64,000 nucleotides of DNA, taken from positions 62,001 through 126,000 of the forward strand of contig NZ_JACARC010000027.1 of the NCBI RefSeq assembly GCF_013386825.1, written 5' to 3'. Under the pieces are notes generated by a model. That model was not told the origin of the DNA. It did not search any database and saw nothing but the letters and a program-made list of their open reading frames with translations. Shown piece after piece: positions 26,112 to 37,500 of this stretch (the stretch's first letter is position 1; each line of letters starts with the position of its first letter). The translations under genes were made by a program, and so were the position numbers. This DNA comes from Pseudomonas sp. IPO3778 (GTDB lineage: Bacteria > Pseudomonadota > Gammaproteobacteria > Pseudomonadales > Pseudomonadaceae).

Positions 26112-29100
26112 AGCGCAGTGTCCAGGGCAGCATCGGTACGCACTCCGCGCCAACCGTTGAAACGGTGGCGCAGGCGGTCGAGATAAAGGTAAACCACAGG
26201 CGTGGTGTAAAGGGTCAGGATCTGGCTCACCACCAGGCCGCCGATAATCGTCAGGCCCAGGGGCTGGCGCATCTCCGCGCCTTCGGCAGTGCTCAGCAGC
26301 AATGGCAAGGCGCCCAGGATCGCGGCCAGGGTGGTCATCAGGATCGGCCGCAACCGCACGAGGCAGGCAGCGCGAATCGACTCCAGCGGGCTCATGCCGT
26401 CGTGGCGCTCCAGTTGCAGTGCGAGGTCGATCATCAGGATCGCGTTTTTCTTCACCACCCCGATCAACAGGAACAGCCCCAGCAGGGAGATCAGGCTGAA
26501 CTCGCCCCCCAGCACGTAGATCGACAACAGCGCACCGACGCCGGCCGAGGGCAAGGTCGACAGAATGGTCAGCGGGTGAATGTAGCTCTCATAGAGAATC
26601 CCCAGCACCAGATACACCGCCACCAGCGCACCGAGGATCATGAACGGCTGGCCTTTTTGCGTGGCGGCAAAGGCATCGGCCGTACCGGACATCTTCGCAA
26701 TCACGTCTTCCGGCAAACCGACCTTGGCAATCGCCCGCTCGATGGCGGCCGTGCCCTGCTCCACCGTGACCCCGGGGGACATGTCGAAGGCAATGTTCTC
26801 CGACGCAAACTGCCCTTCATGGCGCACCGTGTCATCGGCCAGGCTGTTTTCGTAGTGGGCAATGGTCGACAGCGGCACCCGCGCGCCCGTGGAGGTGATG
26901 ACCTGCACTTGATTGAGGGTGATCGGGTCCTGGGCGTATTTCGGGTTGACCTCCATCACCACCTGATACTGGTTGAGGCTGTCATAGATGGTGGAAATCT
27001 GCCGCTGGCTGTAGGCGTTGTTCAACACCGCCGTCACCATGCTCATGTCGATACCCAGGCGCTTGGCCTGGTCACGGTCGACGATCAGCGTCACCTGCGC
27101 CGCCCCCCGGCCTTCACGGGCGTCAATGGCGGTCAGCTCCGGCAACTCACGCAAGGCGGCGACCACTTTCGGGTACCACAGGCGCAAGGCGGCCAGGTCA
27201 CCGCTTTGCAGGATGTAGGAATACTGGGCGGTGGTCTGGTCGCGGCTGCCACCAAATTGCAGGTCCTGGTCGGCCATCAAAAACAGCCGCCCGCCCGGCA
27301 CCAGCGGCACGTCTTTACGCAGGCGCTCAATCACACCCTGGGCGGAAATCTTGCGCTCGCTGATGGGCTTGAGCCGTACCAGCATCACCGCGTTGTTGGT
27401 GCCGTTGTTGCCACCAATGAAACCGGCAACGCTGAGCACCGCCGGGTCCTTGAGCACCGCCTGGCGGAAGGTTTCCATCTTCGGCTGCATCACGCCGAAC
27501 GACAGCCCGTCATCACCGCGCACAAAACCGATCAACTGGCCGGTGTCCTGCTGGGGCATGAAGGTTTTCGGCACCACCACGTACAGGGCAACGTTGACCC
27601 CAATGGTGATCAACAGGCTGAGCAGGGTCAGGCGCCGATGGCGCAACACCCAGTCAAGGCTGCGGGCGTAGCCGGCGACCAGGCGCGTGTGGACCTTCTC
27701 GCTCCAGCGCTGCAAACCGGTTTCCTGCCCCGGGACATGGGGCTTGAGCCAGCGGGCGCACAGCATCGGGGTCAGGGTCAGCGAGACCACCAGCGAGACA
27801 ATAATGGACGCCGCCAGGGTGATGGAAAACTCGCGAAACAAACTGGTGACGATCCCGCCCATAAACAGGATGGAGAGGAACACCGCCACCAGCGACACGT
27901 TCATCGACAGCAAGGTAAACCCGACTTCCTTGGCCCCCAGGTACGCCGCCTTCATTGGCGGCACGCCCTCGTCGATATGCCGGGAAATGTTCTCCAGCAC
28001 CACGATGGCATCGTCCACCACCAGGCCGGTGGCGAGGATCAACGCCATCAGCGACAGGTTGTTCAGGGAAAAGCCGAACAGGTACATCACGGCGAACGTG
28101 CCCACCAGGGACACCGGCACCGCCAGGGTAGGAATCAGCGACGCCCGGAAGTTGCCGAGGAACAGGTACACCACCAGGATCACCAGGGCCACGGCGATCA
28201 ACAAGGTCATCTCGGCCTCGTGCAGCGTGGCGGTGATCACGGGCGAACGGTCCATGGCCAGGTTCAGCTTGACGCTGGACGGCAACACCGCTTGCAAGGC
28301 CGGCAACTGGGCCTTGATCTGCTTGACCGTCTCGATGATGTTGGCGTCGGACTGTCGGTTGATCACCAACAGCACCGCCGAATCATTGTTGAAGAAGCCG
28401 CTGTTGTAGCGGTCTTCCACGCCGTCACTGATCTTGGCCACATCGCCCAGGCGCAGGGCCGCGCCGTTCTGGTAGCGAATCAGCAGCGGTTCGTAGTCCT
28501 TGGCCTTTTCAAGCTGGTCGTTGGCCTGGATCTGCCAGTTGCGCTCGCTGTCTTCCAGGGAGCCTTTGGGCCGGCGCACGTTGGCATTGGCGATGGTGTT
28601 GCGCACATCGTCCAGGGCCACGCCATACTGGTCGAGGGCCTTGGGTTCAAGTTCGATCCGCACGGCGGGCAACGAGCTGCCGCCGATCTGCACTTCACCC
28701 ACCCCCGGCACCTGGGACAGGCTTTGGGACAGGATGGTCGAGGCCAGGTCGTATAGCTGGCCCTTGGGCAACACGTCCGACGTCAGGGACAGCACCATGA
28801 TCGGCGCCTGGGACGGGTTGATCTTCTTATAGGTGGGCATGCTGCGCATGCCACTGGGCAGCAGGTTACGCGAGGCGTTGATGGCCGCCTGCACTTCCCG
28901 CGCCGCACCGTTGATGTCGCGGTTGGAGTCGAACGCGAGAATCACCCGGGTCGAACCCTGGCTCGACGAACTGCTCATGGTGGTGATGCCGGAAATCGCG
29001 CCGAAGGAGCGCTCCAGCGGCGTCGCCACCGTGGAGGCCATGACCTCGGGACTGGCCCCGGGCAGGCTGGCCGAGACCACGATCACCGGGAAGTTGATCT

Positions 29101-29215
29101 GCGGCAGCGGCGACACCGGCAGCAAGTTGAAGGCCACCCCACCGAGCAACATGATCGCCAGGCTCAGCAGCATGGTGGCGACCGGCCGGCGAATGAAAGG
29201 TCCGGACAGGTTCAT
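26108..29215 (-). CDS. muxC: RND efflux inner-membrane subunit MuxC-like (1035 aa)
   Basis: This is a full-length RND transporter of the MdtC/MuxC branch, with twelve membrane segments and two large periplasmic loops. Proton-relay residues are visible as [12 protein letters not shown] in the fourth segment and [11 protein letters not shown] in the tenth. It overlaps muxB upstream (four bases) and opmB downstream (four bases). MuxB and MuxC work as a heteromeric pump, as MdtB and MdtC do in E. coli. The length is normal. Confidence 0.95.
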   Translation of the reverse strand: MNLSGPFIRRPVATMLLSLAIMLLGGVAFNLLPVSPLPQINFPVIVVSASLPGASPEVMASTVATPLERSFGAISGITTMSSSSSQGSTRVILAFDSNRDINGAAREVQAAINASRNLLPSGMRSMPTYKKINPSQAPIMVLSLTSDVLPKGQLYDLASTILSQSLSQVPGVGEVQIGGSSLPAVRIELEPKALDQYGVALDDVRNTIANANVRRPKGSLEDSERNWQIQANDQLEKAKDYEPLLIRYQNGAALRLGDVAKISDGVEDRYNSGFFNNDSAVLLVINRQSDANIIETVKQIKAQLPALQAVLPSSVKLNLAMDRSPVITATLHEAEMTLLIAVALVILVVYLFLGNFRASLIPTLAVPVSLVGTFAVMYLFGFSLNNLSLMALILATGLVVDDAIVVLENISRHIDEGVPPMKAAYLGAKEVGFTLLSMNVSLVAVFLSILFMGGIVTSLFREFSITLAASIIVSLVVSLTLTPMLCARWLKPHVPGQETGLQRWSEKVHTRLVAGYARSLDWVLRHRRLTLLSLLITIGVNVALYVVVPKTFMPQQDTGQLIGFVRGDDGLSFGVMQPKMETFRQAVLKDPAVLSVAGFIGGNNGTNNAVMLVRLKPISERKISAQGVIERLRKDVPLVPGGRLFLMADQDLQFGGSRDQTTAQYSYILQSGDLAALRLWYPKVVAALRELPELTAIDAREGRGAAQVTLIVDRDQAKRLGIDMSMVTAVLNNAYSQRQISTIYDSLNQYQVVMEVNPKYAQDPITLNQVQVITSTGARVPLSTIAHYENSLADDTVRHEGQFASENIAFDMSPGVTVEQGTAAIERAIAKVGLPEDVIAKMSGTADAFAATQKGQPFMILGALVAVYLVLGILYESYIHPLTILSTLPSAGVGALLSIYVLGGEFSLISLLGLFLLIGVVKKNAILMIDLALQLERHDGMSPLESIRAACLVRLRPILMTTLAAILGALPLLLSTAEGAEMRQPLGLTIIGGLVVSQILTLYTTPVVYLYLDRLRHRFNGWRGVRTDAALDTAL

Positions 29216-32200
29216 GACTCAACCGGCTCCAGGCGCACGGGTTCTTTGCGCCAGCGACGGCCCAGGCGATCGAAATACAGGTAGATCACCGGGGTGGTGA
29301 ACAGAGTCAGCACCTGGCTCACCAGCAACCCGCCGACCATCACCAGGCCCAGGGGCTGGCGCAGCTCCGCACCGGAACCGGTGGCAAGCATCAACGGCAC
29401 GGCTCCGAACAAGGCCGCCAGGGTGGTCATGAGGATCGGCCGGAAACGCAGCAACGCCGCCTGATAGATTGCGGTTTGCGGGTCAAGCCCCTGGTTGCGC
29501 TCGGCGTCGAGGGCGAAGTCGATCATCATGATCGCGTTCTTCTTCACGATGCCGATCAGCAGGATGATGCCGATGATCGCGATCATCCCCAGGTCATTGC
29601 CACTGAGCAGCAAGGCCAGCAAGGCGCCCACCGCCGCCGACGGCAAGGTCGAGAGAATGGTGATCGGGTGGATATAGCTCTCGTAGAGCACCCCTAGCAC
29701 GATGTACATGGTCACCACCGCCGCCAGGATCAGCAGCAAGGTGCTCGACAGCGAAGCCTCGAACGCCTGGGCCGCGCCCTGGAACTGGGTCTGCACGCCC
29801 ACCGGCATGCCGATGTCTTTCTGGGCCTGGTTGATCAGCTCCACACCCTTGCCCAGTGCCACACCCGGGGCCAGGTTGAACGACATCATCACCGCCGGGA
29901 ACTGGCCGATATGGGCGATCGCCAACTGGGCCTGGCGCTGCTCCACATGGGCCAGGCTCGACAGCCGCACCTGGCCGCCGTCGGTGGTTTTCACGTGGAT
30001 CTGGTTCAGGGCGGCCGGGCCGAGGGTTTCCCCCGACTGAGCCTGCAATACCACGCGGTATTGGCTGGCCTGGGTGTAGATGGTGGAAATCTGCCGCTGG
30101 CCGAAGGCGTCATACAGCGCATCGGTGATGGTCGACACCGACACGCCAAGGCGCGAAGCGGCATCACGGTCGATCACCAGGTACACCTGCAAGCCTTTGT
30201 CCTGCAGGTCGCTGGCGACGTCGGAGAGTTCCGGCACCTGGCTGAGGGCGTGCACCAGTTTGTCACTCCACAGGGCCAGCAGCTCGGCGTCGGGCGAGGA
30301 CATGCTGAACTGGTATTGGGTGCGGCTCACGCGGTCTTCAATGGTCAGGTCCTGCACCGGCTGCATGAACAGGCGGATGCCCACCAGTTTGTCCAGTTGC
30401 GGCTGCAGGCGCGTGATGATCTGCGCCGCGCTCAGGTCCCGTTCGCCGTGGGGCTTGAGGTTGATCAGCAGGCGACCACTGTTGAGGGTGGCGTTATCAC
30501 CGTCCACCCCGATATAGGAGGACAGACTCTCCACCGCCGGGTCTTCGAGGATGATCTTCGCCAGTTCCTGCTGGCGCTGGCTCATGGCCGCAAAGGAAAT
30601 CGACTGCGGCGCTTCGGAAATGCCCTGGATCACGCCAGTGTCCTGCACCGGGAAGAAGCCCTTGGGCACCACCAGATACAGCACCACGGTCAGGCCCAGG
30701 GTGGCGATGGCCACCAGCAGGGTCAACGGCTGGTGCCTGAGCACCCACTGCAACTTGCGCCCGTAGGCTTCGACCAACCAGTCGATCCAGGCGCCGCTGG
30801 CCTTGTAGAAGCGGCCCTGTTCTTCTTCCTTGGGTTCGCGCTTGAGCAAACGCGCGCACATCATCGGCGTCAGGGTCAGGGATACCACCAGGGAAATCAG
30901 GATGGCTACCGCCAGGGTAATCGCGAACTCACGGAACAGGCGCCCGACCACGTCGGCCATGAACAGCAGCGGGATCAACACGGCGATCAGCGACAGGGTC
31001 AGGGAAATCAGGGTGAAGCCGATCTGCTTGGCGCCCTTGAGCGCAGCCGCCATCGGCGTCTCGCCCTCCTCGATATAGCGGGAGATGTTCTCCAGCATCA
31101 CGATGGCGTCGTCCACCACAAAGCCGGTGGCGATGGTCAGGGCCATCAGCGTGAGGTTATTGATGGAGAAGCCGGCCAGGTACATCACGCCAAAGGTGCC
31201 CACCAGGGACAGTGGCACGGCGATGGACGGAATGAGGGTCGCGCTGACGCGGCGCAGGAACAGGAACGTCACCATCACCACCAGGGCAATGGCGATCAGC
31301 AATTCGTGTTGCACGTCCTTGACCGAGGCGCGGATGGTCTGGGTCCGGTCGGTGAGCACCGTCACGTCCAGGCCGGCCGGCAGGTTATCGGTGATGCTCG
31401 GCAGCAGCGCCTTGATCCGGTCCACCACTTCGATAACGTTGGCCCCCGGTTGGCGCTGGATGTTCAGCAAGACCGCCTGGTTTTCATTGGCCCAGGCCGC
31501 GAGGCGTTCGTTCTCGGCACCGTCGACGATCTGTGCCACATCCTTGAGCCGCAACGGCGCGCCGTTGTTGTAGGCCAGGATCAGCTCGGCGTATTCCTTG
31601 GGCGAGACCAACTGGTCGTTGGCGTCAAGCATCGACACCCGCGTGGGGCCGTCGAAGTTACCCTTGGGCTGGTTGACGTTGGACGCCGCGATCAGGGTGC
31701 GCACGTCCGACAGGTTCAGGCCGTTGGCCGCCAGGGCCTCGGGGTTGACCTTGATGCGTACCGCCTGGCGCTGGCCGCCGGCAATGCTGACCATGCCGAC
31801 GCCGCTGATCTGTGCGATTTTCTGCGCCATGCGCGTATCGACTAGGTCGTTGAGCTTGGGCAGCAGCATGGTCTTTGAGGTGATGGCCAGGGTCAGCACC
31901 GGGGTGTCCGCCGGGTTGACCTTGTTGTACACCGGTGGTGCTGGCAAATCCTTGGGCAGCAGGTTGGTGGCGGCGTTGATCGCGGCCTGCACCTGTTGCT
32001 CGGCGACATCCATGTTGATGTCGAGGTTGAAACGCAGGGTCAGCACCGAAGCGCCGCCGGAGCTGGTGGACGCCATCTGGGTCAGGCCGGGCATTTGCCC
32101 GAATTGACGCTCCAGGGGCGCCGTCACCGCGCTGGTCATCACGTCCGGGCTGGCGCCGGGGTACAGGGTCATCACCCGGATGGTCGGGTAGTCCACCTGG

Positions 32201-32313
32201 GGCAAGGCCGAGACCGGCAACAGGCGGTAGGCGATCACGCCGGCCAAGACAATGGCCAGCATGCTCAGGGTAGTGGCTACCGGGCGAAGGATGAACAGCC
32301 GCGAGAGGTTCAT
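29212..32313 (-). CDS. muxB: RND efflux inner-membrane subunit MuxB-like (1033 aa)
   Basis: This is the first of two RND pump subunits in the operon, of the MdtB/MuxB branch. It opens [16 protein letters not shown], has the proton-relay motifs [13 protein letters not shown] and [11 protein letters not shown], and twelve predicted membrane segments. It shares the same fold and clear similarity with the next gene product, consistent with an old duplication. Its start overlaps the muxA stop by four bases. It is expected to form the mixed trimer that takes up substrate in the periplasm. Confidence 0.95.
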   Translation of the reverse strand: MNLSRLFILRPVATTLSMLAIVLAGVIAYRLLPVSALPQVDYPTIRVMTLYPGASPDVMTSAVTAPLERQFGQMPGLTQMASTSSGGASVLTLRFNLDINMDVAEQQVQAAINAATNLLPKDLPAPPVYNKVNPADTPVLTLAITSKTMLLPKLNDLVDTRMAQKIAQISGVGMVSIAGGQRQAVRIKVNPEALAANGLNLSDVRTLIAASNVNQPKGNFDGPTRVSMLDANDQLVSPKEYAELILAYNNGAPLRLKDVAQIVDGAENERLAAWANENQAVLLNIQRQPGANVIEVVDRIKALLPSITDNLPAGLDVTVLTDRTQTIRASVKDVQHELLIAIALVVMVTFLFLRRVSATLIPSIAVPLSLVGTFGVMYLAGFSINNLTLMALTIATGFVVDDAIVMLENISRYIEEGETPMAAALKGAKQIGFTLISLTLSLIAVLIPLLFMADVVGRLFREFAITLAVAILISLVVSLTLTPMMCARLLKREPKEEEQGRFYKASGAWIDWLVEAYGRKLQWVLRHQPLTLLVAIATLGLTVVLYLVVPKGFFPVQDTGVIQGISEAPQSISFAAMSQRQQELAKIILEDPAVESLSSYIGVDGDNATLNSGRLLINLKPHGERDLSAAQIITRLQPQLDKLVGIRLFMQPVQDLTIEDRVSRTQYQFSMSSPDAELLALWSDKLVHALSQVPELSDVASDLQDKGLQVYLVIDRDAASRLGVSVSTITDALYDAFGQRQISTIYTQASQYRVVLQAQSGETLGPAALNQIHVKTTDGGQVRLSSLAHVEQRQAQLAIAHIGQFPAVMMSFNLAPGVALGKGVELINQAQKDIGMPVGVQTQFQGAAQAFEASLSSTLLLILAAVVTMYIVLGVLYESYIHPITILSTLPSAAVGALLALLLSGNDLGMIAIIGIILLIGIVKKNAIMMIDFALDAERNQGLDPQTAIYQAALLRFRPILMTTLAALFGAVPLMLATGSGAELRQPLGLVMVGGLLVSQVLTLFTTPVIYLYFDRLGRRWRKEPVRLEPVES

Positions 32314-33617
32314 GCGCCGCCCTTTTGCGCCTTGCCGGCATCAGCCGGGCCTTGCTGCGTCTTGGCTGCCGGCTGGCCCTGGAGGTGTTCGGTCGGGGTA
32401 GTCGGCACTTCACTGCTGTCGTTGACCACTTCGATTTCACTGCCGTCCTTCAGCCGGTCGGTGCCTTCCAGCACCACGCGGTCGCCAGCGGCCAGGCCTT
32501 GCTTGATCACGGTGTTGTCGCCGTCGGAATCACCGATCACCAGCGGACGTACCTTGACCTTCTTGTCGCCATCCAGCACGTAGACAAAGGTGCCGGTGTT
32601 GCCGAACTGAATCGCCGCCGACGGCGCCAGCACCACGTTGTGTAGGGTGTCGGCCAGCAGGTGCACGTTCACGAACTGGTTGGGGAACAGTGCCTGGTCC
32701 TTGTTATCGAACCGTGCCTTGAACTTCAGGGTGCCGGTGGTCACGTCGATCTGGTTGTCCAGGCTCTGCAACACGCCGCTGGCTTTAAGGGCCGCATCGC
32801 CACGGTCCCAGGCTTCTGCCGGCAGCTTGTTGCCGGCGTGATAACGCGCCAGCACGGTGTCGAGGGTGTTTTCCGGCAGCGTGAAGACCACACTGATGGG
32901 TTGGGTCTGGGTGATCACCGCCAGGAAGGTGGTGTCGTTGGCAGCCACAAGGTTGCCCACATCCACCTGACGCAAGCCGACACGCCCGGTGATCGGGGCG
33001 CGGATCTTGGTGAATTCGAGGTTGAGCTTGGCGTCATCCACCGCGCCCTGGTTGGTCTTGACCGTGCCCTGGTACTGCAACACCAGCGCTTCGGCGGTGT
33101 CGAGGGTTTGCTTGGCGATACTGTCTTGCGCATACAGGTCGCGATAACGCTGCACGTCGACCTGGGCGTTTTTCAGCTGGGCCTGGTTCTGCAGCAGCGT
33201 GCCCTGAGCCTGGAGCAAGGCATTCTGGTAACTGCGCGGGTCGATTTCCGCCAGCAGGTCACCGGCCTTGACCATCTGCCCTTCTTCAAAGGCGACCTTG
33301 ACCAGCTCTCCCCCTACCCGGCTGCGCACATTGATGGTGTTCAATGCCGTCACCGTACCCAATGCCTTGTAATACACCGGGAACTCACCCAGCACCGCGG
33401 GCGCCACACGCACCGGCACCGGGCCGGTAGAACCACCAAAGCCCGGGCGCATCATGCCCGACTTGCCGGCGTGCCCGGCGGGCTTCTTCTCGGCGCTGTC
33501 CTTATGGCTGCCAGGCCAGAATTTCCAGCACAGGCCGGCAATAACCAGCAGCACGAGCAGGCCGAACAGCCAGCGGCGGGAGTGACGAGGGGTGGATTGC
33601 ATGGAGTGATCAACCAT
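32310..33617 (-). CDS. muxA: Periplasmic adaptor (membrane fusion protein) MuxA-like (435 aa)
   Basis: This is the MdtA/MuxA-type adaptor that joins the RND pump to the outer-membrane channel. A single N-terminal membrane anchor ([16 protein letters not shown]) is followed by the lipoyl half-motifs ([22 protein letters not shown] and the later [12 protein letters not shown]), a coiled-coil hairpin between them, and a beta-barrel domain. The C-terminus is low-complexity (Gln, Ala, Lys). The start could be 33617 or 33602; neither has a strong ribosome site. It is the first gene of muxABC-opmB. An inverted repeat at 33727-33754 may serve as its operator. Confidence 0.93.
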   Translation of the reverse strand: MVDHSMQSTPRHSRRWLFGLLVLLVIAGLCWKFWPGSHKDSAEKKPAGHAGKSGMMRPGFGGSTGPVPVRVAPAVLGEFPVYYKALGTVTALNTINVRSRVGGELVKVAFEEGQMVKAGDLLAEIDPRSYQNALLQAQGTLLQNQAQLKNAQVDVQRYRDLYAQDSIAKQTLDTAEALVLQYQGTVKTNQGAVDDAKLNLEFTKIRAPITGRVGLRQVDVGNLVAANDTTFLAVITQTQPISVVFTLPENTLDTVLARYHAGNKLPAEAWDRGDAALKASGVLQSLDNQIDVTTGTLKFKARFDNKDQALFPNQFVNVHLLADTLHNVVLAPSAAIQFGNTGTFVYVLDGDKKVKVRPLVIGDSDGDNTVIKQGLAAGDRVVLEGTDRLKDGSEIEVVNDSSEVPTTPTEHLQGQPAAKTQQGPADAGKAQKGGA

Positions 33618-33726
33618 TGGGCGCGAGAGCTTCTTCTTTTGGGAGGCTGAAAGATAAGCACTGGAGCGCGTTAAGAAAAGCGCCTTTACCGGCTATTTAC
33701 CTTGGATTACAACTTTTAACTTCTTT

Positions 33727-33754
33727 GCTTAGTCCATTCGCTATCTGACTAAGC
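33727..33754. promoter_or_regulatory. 8-bp inverted repeat upstream of muxA, possible operator
   Basis: GCTTAGTC (33727-33734) and its exact complement GACTAAGC (33747-33754) are separated by 12 bases, in an AT-rich region 110 bases upstream of muxA and just beyond the tpx terminator. The 20-base centre-to-centre distance fits a dimeric regulator. There is no direct evidence of binding. Confidence 0.35.
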
Positions 33755-33764
33755 CACTGAAGCA

Positions 33765-33797
33765 CAAATAAAAACGGCCTGGACTAGGCCAGGCCGT
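33765..33797 (-). terminator. Rho-independent terminator of tpx
   Basis: On the minus strand a perfect nine-base stem (ACGGCCTGG pairing with CCAGGCCGT, 33774-33797) with a six-base loop is followed by TTTTTATTTG. It lies about 50 bases after the tpx stop. Confidence 0.9.
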
Positions 33798-33848
33798 AAT
33801 ACTGCATCACGCGTGTTACTGCAAAACGACAGTAATGCGTAGTAACAG

Positions 33849-34349
33849 TTACTTCAAAACAGCCAGGGCTGCTTCGTAGTTCGGCTCTTGGCCGATTTCG
33901 CTGACCAACTCGCTGTGCAGCACGTTGTCGTTTTCGTCCAGCACCACGACAGCGCGGGCGGTCAGGCCGCGCAGCGGGCCTGCGGCGATCGCAACGCCGT
34001 AGTCAACGGCAAAGCCGGCGTCGCGGAAGTCCGACAGGTTCTTCACGTTTTCCAGGCCTTCGGCGCCGCAGAAGCGTGCCTGGGCAAATGGCAGGTCAGT
34101 GGAAATGCACAGCACCACGGTGTTGTCCACGCTGTTGGCCTGGGCGTTGAACTTGCGAACCGAAGTCGCGCAAGTCGGGGTATCGATGCTTGGGAAGATG
34201 TTCAGCACTTTGCGCTTGCCGGCAAAGGTAGCCAGGGTCGCGTCCGACAGATCGCCAGCAGTCAGGGTAAAGGCTGGCGCTTTGGCGCCGACTTGTGGCA
34301 AGTCGCCGTCGACCTGGATAGGGTTGCCTTTATGGGTAACTTGAGCCAT
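33849..34349 (-). CDS. tpx: Thiol peroxidase Tpx (166 aa)
   Basis: Tpx is an atypical 2-Cys peroxiredoxin that reduces hydrogen and alkyl peroxides using thioredoxin. The peroxidatic cysteine is C60 in [12 protein letters not shown] and the resolving cysteine C94 in [12 protein letters not shown], at almost the same positions as in E. coli Tpx. The start at 34349 (MAQVTHKG) matches the family; the frame is open upstream but the extra part is unlike any Tpx. The gene is monocistronic with a good terminator, and is divergent from the large toxin-like gene. Confidence 0.97.
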   Translation of the reverse strand: MAQVTHKGNPIQVDGDLPQVGAKAPAFTLTAGDLSDATLATFAGKRKVLNIFPSIDTPTCATSVRKFNAQANSVDNTVVLCISTDLPFAQARFCGAEGLENVKNLSDFRDAGFAVDYGVAIAAGPLRGLTARAVVVLDENDNVLHSELVSEIGQEPNYEAALAVLK

Positions 34350-34458
34350 GAACGGAATCCTTCTAGTGGTGGTAGTGAAACGAATTTCAGGTGCCGAAGT
34401 TAAACACAAAGTTCGATTGGCACCTATGGTCGGACGCAAATTGTCATGAGCAGACCTC

Positions 34459-34487
34459 GGAACCGTGGCGTATCCGTGAACGACACA
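34459..34487 (+). promoter_or_regulatory. Near-consensus hrp box (HrpL-type promoter)
   Basis: GGAACC (34459-34464), a 16-base spacer and CGACACA (34481-34487) match GGAACC-N15/16-CCACNNA at 10 of 11 defined positions. It ends 64 bases before the ATG of the 1462-residue toxin-like gene, which is preceded by AAGGA. The same spacer and nearly the same distance to the start are seen for the box at 20870. Confidence 0.5.
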
Positions 34488-34551
34488 AAGACTGCCGCCG
34501 TGAGAAAAACCATCAGCGGCCGCTGTCTCCCACTCCTCCCAAGGACTCCTC

Positions 34552-37500
34552 ATGAGAATTGCTGACTTTCGCCCCGCAGCCAATATCGCCCGACAATACT
34601 CATTCTCTGCACAGCCTCAGCCAGCCCCTTCGGACCATAGCACCTCAAGCGGGTCGAACCCTGCGGTGCGATCACGCCGCGACGTCAATGTCGTCAGCCT
34701 GGAAGGCTCGAATAGCGCCAAGGTACTGGTAGAAAAAAGCGACAGCAACATGGCCATCAGGTACGCCTTGGCACTGGCAGACGAGGAGGCATCATCCGGC
34801 ACTGCCGAACGCGGCAATTGGAACCCCCTCACCGTTTCCAATATTGCGCCCTACTCTACTTTCGGCATGGCCTGGTCGAATTTCGCGCAGGTGCTGAAAG
34901 CAGAACCCTTTGCTACGTTTGCCCGCGATAACAATATCGACCCATCAAGCATCCGATGGTATCCCAACTATGGCGGGGCTCTCGAATGTCAAATCAACGG
35001 AAAAGTCGTCACCTTTCATGATGATATTCCTGGCTGGGCGCGAGCCAGCGCAGACCTGAAGGCTGCCGCAAATCTTCTTGGGGACACGTTTACCTACACC
35101 GGCGAAAATAGCGCCCCCGCCCACCTGATCGGTTCCTTTTATGGCTCATCACCCTCTCGAGGCAACCGGCTTTCTGTGATCGGCAGGCTGTTGAATACCC
35201 CATACTTCCCGTCTCTACCCGATTCGAGAGCCCCTTTTATAGAACTCCGACAACAAACCATACAGGCCGTTGCCAGCCTGCACGCCAGCGGGCAACTCTC
35301 AACCGCACGGCCTGCTGAAACACCAGTAACACAGGTTATTGAGGCAGACGAGGAGGTGGCGCGACTTAGCGCAATCGCGCTGTTGGCACAGAGAAACGAA
35401 ATACGACCTGACGGCGTAAGCCTAACGTCAGGCTATGTTTTCACCCCCCCTGAGCGCTCCACTATCGGGCAAACGATCAAAGCCTTTAACAACGCGTTTC
35501 AAGCAGAGGCGTTCCTAGACTTTGCGCGAACAAAGAACCTCGACATTTCAAACGTGTGCATTGATCCGAGCACGGGCGACCTGATGGTCATTGACCGGCC
35601 AAACCGAGTCTTTCGGAAAATCGCTACGCTCAACGATCAATCCGGATGGGCGGAGGTATCGGCTGAGATCAGGACACTGGCAAAGCAACTGGGGGAGGGA
35701 ACGAATGAGCTCGTGCCTTATAATCTTGATGGCTCCATCTCCATCGCTAAAGCCCTGAGTTTTTATGGTGAACCTCCCGCCGGCGGCACACTGAAAGAGA
35801 CGCTCAACCACAGCACCGCGCTCTATCACAGGGGCTTCACCGCCTTGAACTCGGCCCCCCCTCCTACTGACGAGCGCGCGCGCGCGGTGCAACAAAAACA
35901 GCTCACCGCCATACAGCAGCTCGAAAATCCATCTGCGATGCAACCTGATACGTCGGCGCCCGCGGCCAACGCTCACCCGTTGACACAAATTGCACGCACC
36001 CAGTTTGCCGCGGAACCCAACCTGCGCACGGTGGTAGCAAATTTCCTCGGTGACGCTGTCCGCAACGGTTCCAACAATCTGGACTTTGACATCAATCAGG
36101 TAAGTGTTGCCACGCCGGATCCGGACAACCCCGGTCAGTTCAAGCAGGTACCGCTGATCATGCTTGGCCTCGGCCGAATCCTCGATGACGCCCCTCAAAG
36201 CCTGGCGGGCAGCAAGCTGCTGGATAGACGACCTGACCGACTAGCGCGTACAGGAACCCCACAAGACGTTCCCCTTGAGGTCAATATGGGCGCGATTGAG
36301 CAAGCCCTGTCAGAGCTGCCACTGATACTGAACGACCTGTACAAAAACGCCGCAAGCGAATACTGGAAAAAGCCGGCCTTCACCGGCCCGGCAAATACCA
36401 AGCCGGTTTATGCCGGCAGCCACGCCGACCTGGTCAGCAGTCTTCTGCGTAACAACCTGCGCATGGCCGGGTTGAAGCAACCCGGCCTGGACGAAGAACA
36501 ACGCCAGACTGTGGACATGGTCATCAGCCCCGCTCCCTCATCGACATCCCCATGGCCGACGAATGGGGGAGTTGCCACCTTTACGTTTCCGGCTGCCGAG
36601 GGCAATGACGCCACACCGAACATTCTCATTACGCGCACCCTGCCTGAACCCGCTCGCAGTATTGTTTTACTGGTTGAACCCAGCGGAAAAATCACCCCTT
36701 ATGACTCCATGGCAGCCCTGTCCGAGGCGGGGTATGGCGCCCCGGCGCAAGTCGTAACCAGTCAGGTGTTTGATAACCAAGCCAACATCCTCATTGCTCG
36801 GCACTTAGGCGACACTCTGACATCCAGCACTTCATTTGTTGACCCTGGTAAAGCCACCTCTTCAAAAACCCAGTTGTCCGAGTGGCTGAACAAGGCCAGT
36901 GACGCCGAACGGTTTCTCATGAGCGAGCTGAGCCTGGAACTGGCGAGTTTCACTCAACGTAACAAAGGGCAGACCTACAACAGTGATATTCCGGACATTC
37001 ACACGTATATCCAGAACCGGTTCGACGCGCTGCCGGCAGACCAAAAGCTCACTGCATATCCCGCCAAGGACCTGGAAGTGGTGTACGTAAGGCCGGCTAC
37101 AACATTCACGCTCAATCCAGAGAGTGTCCAGTACGAACGCTCCCGCATGAGCCTGACCGACATGCTCCTGAATAACCTGTCAGGATTGCCCAGAGGGGGG
37201 GTCATCGAGGTCTATCACAAACAGGGAAATACGCGAGTACCCGAACTTGAAGGCGATGGGGTCCTTCACGCCCTTTTTTCAACGATAGACGCGGGCAAAA
37301 ACTATCCGGAGTTACTTAAGCGTGAATTGCTGGACGAGCCCACAAAGAAAACCGAACGCCTGTCATTATTTACTCAACAAGTACCGACGGAACTGAAACT
37401 CAGCGCCCTGGAGCTGGCCATAAAGGGAGAAGCCGGGTTCGACACGACGGGGTTTCGCTACATCCAGGAGATACTCAAACCGGGACCGGGTACCCGAACT

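Noticed and set aside
26165..31845. Long plus-strand frames opposite muxB and muxC
   Set aside because: Antisense shadows of two full-length RND genes; rich in His and Gln with no recognisable fold.
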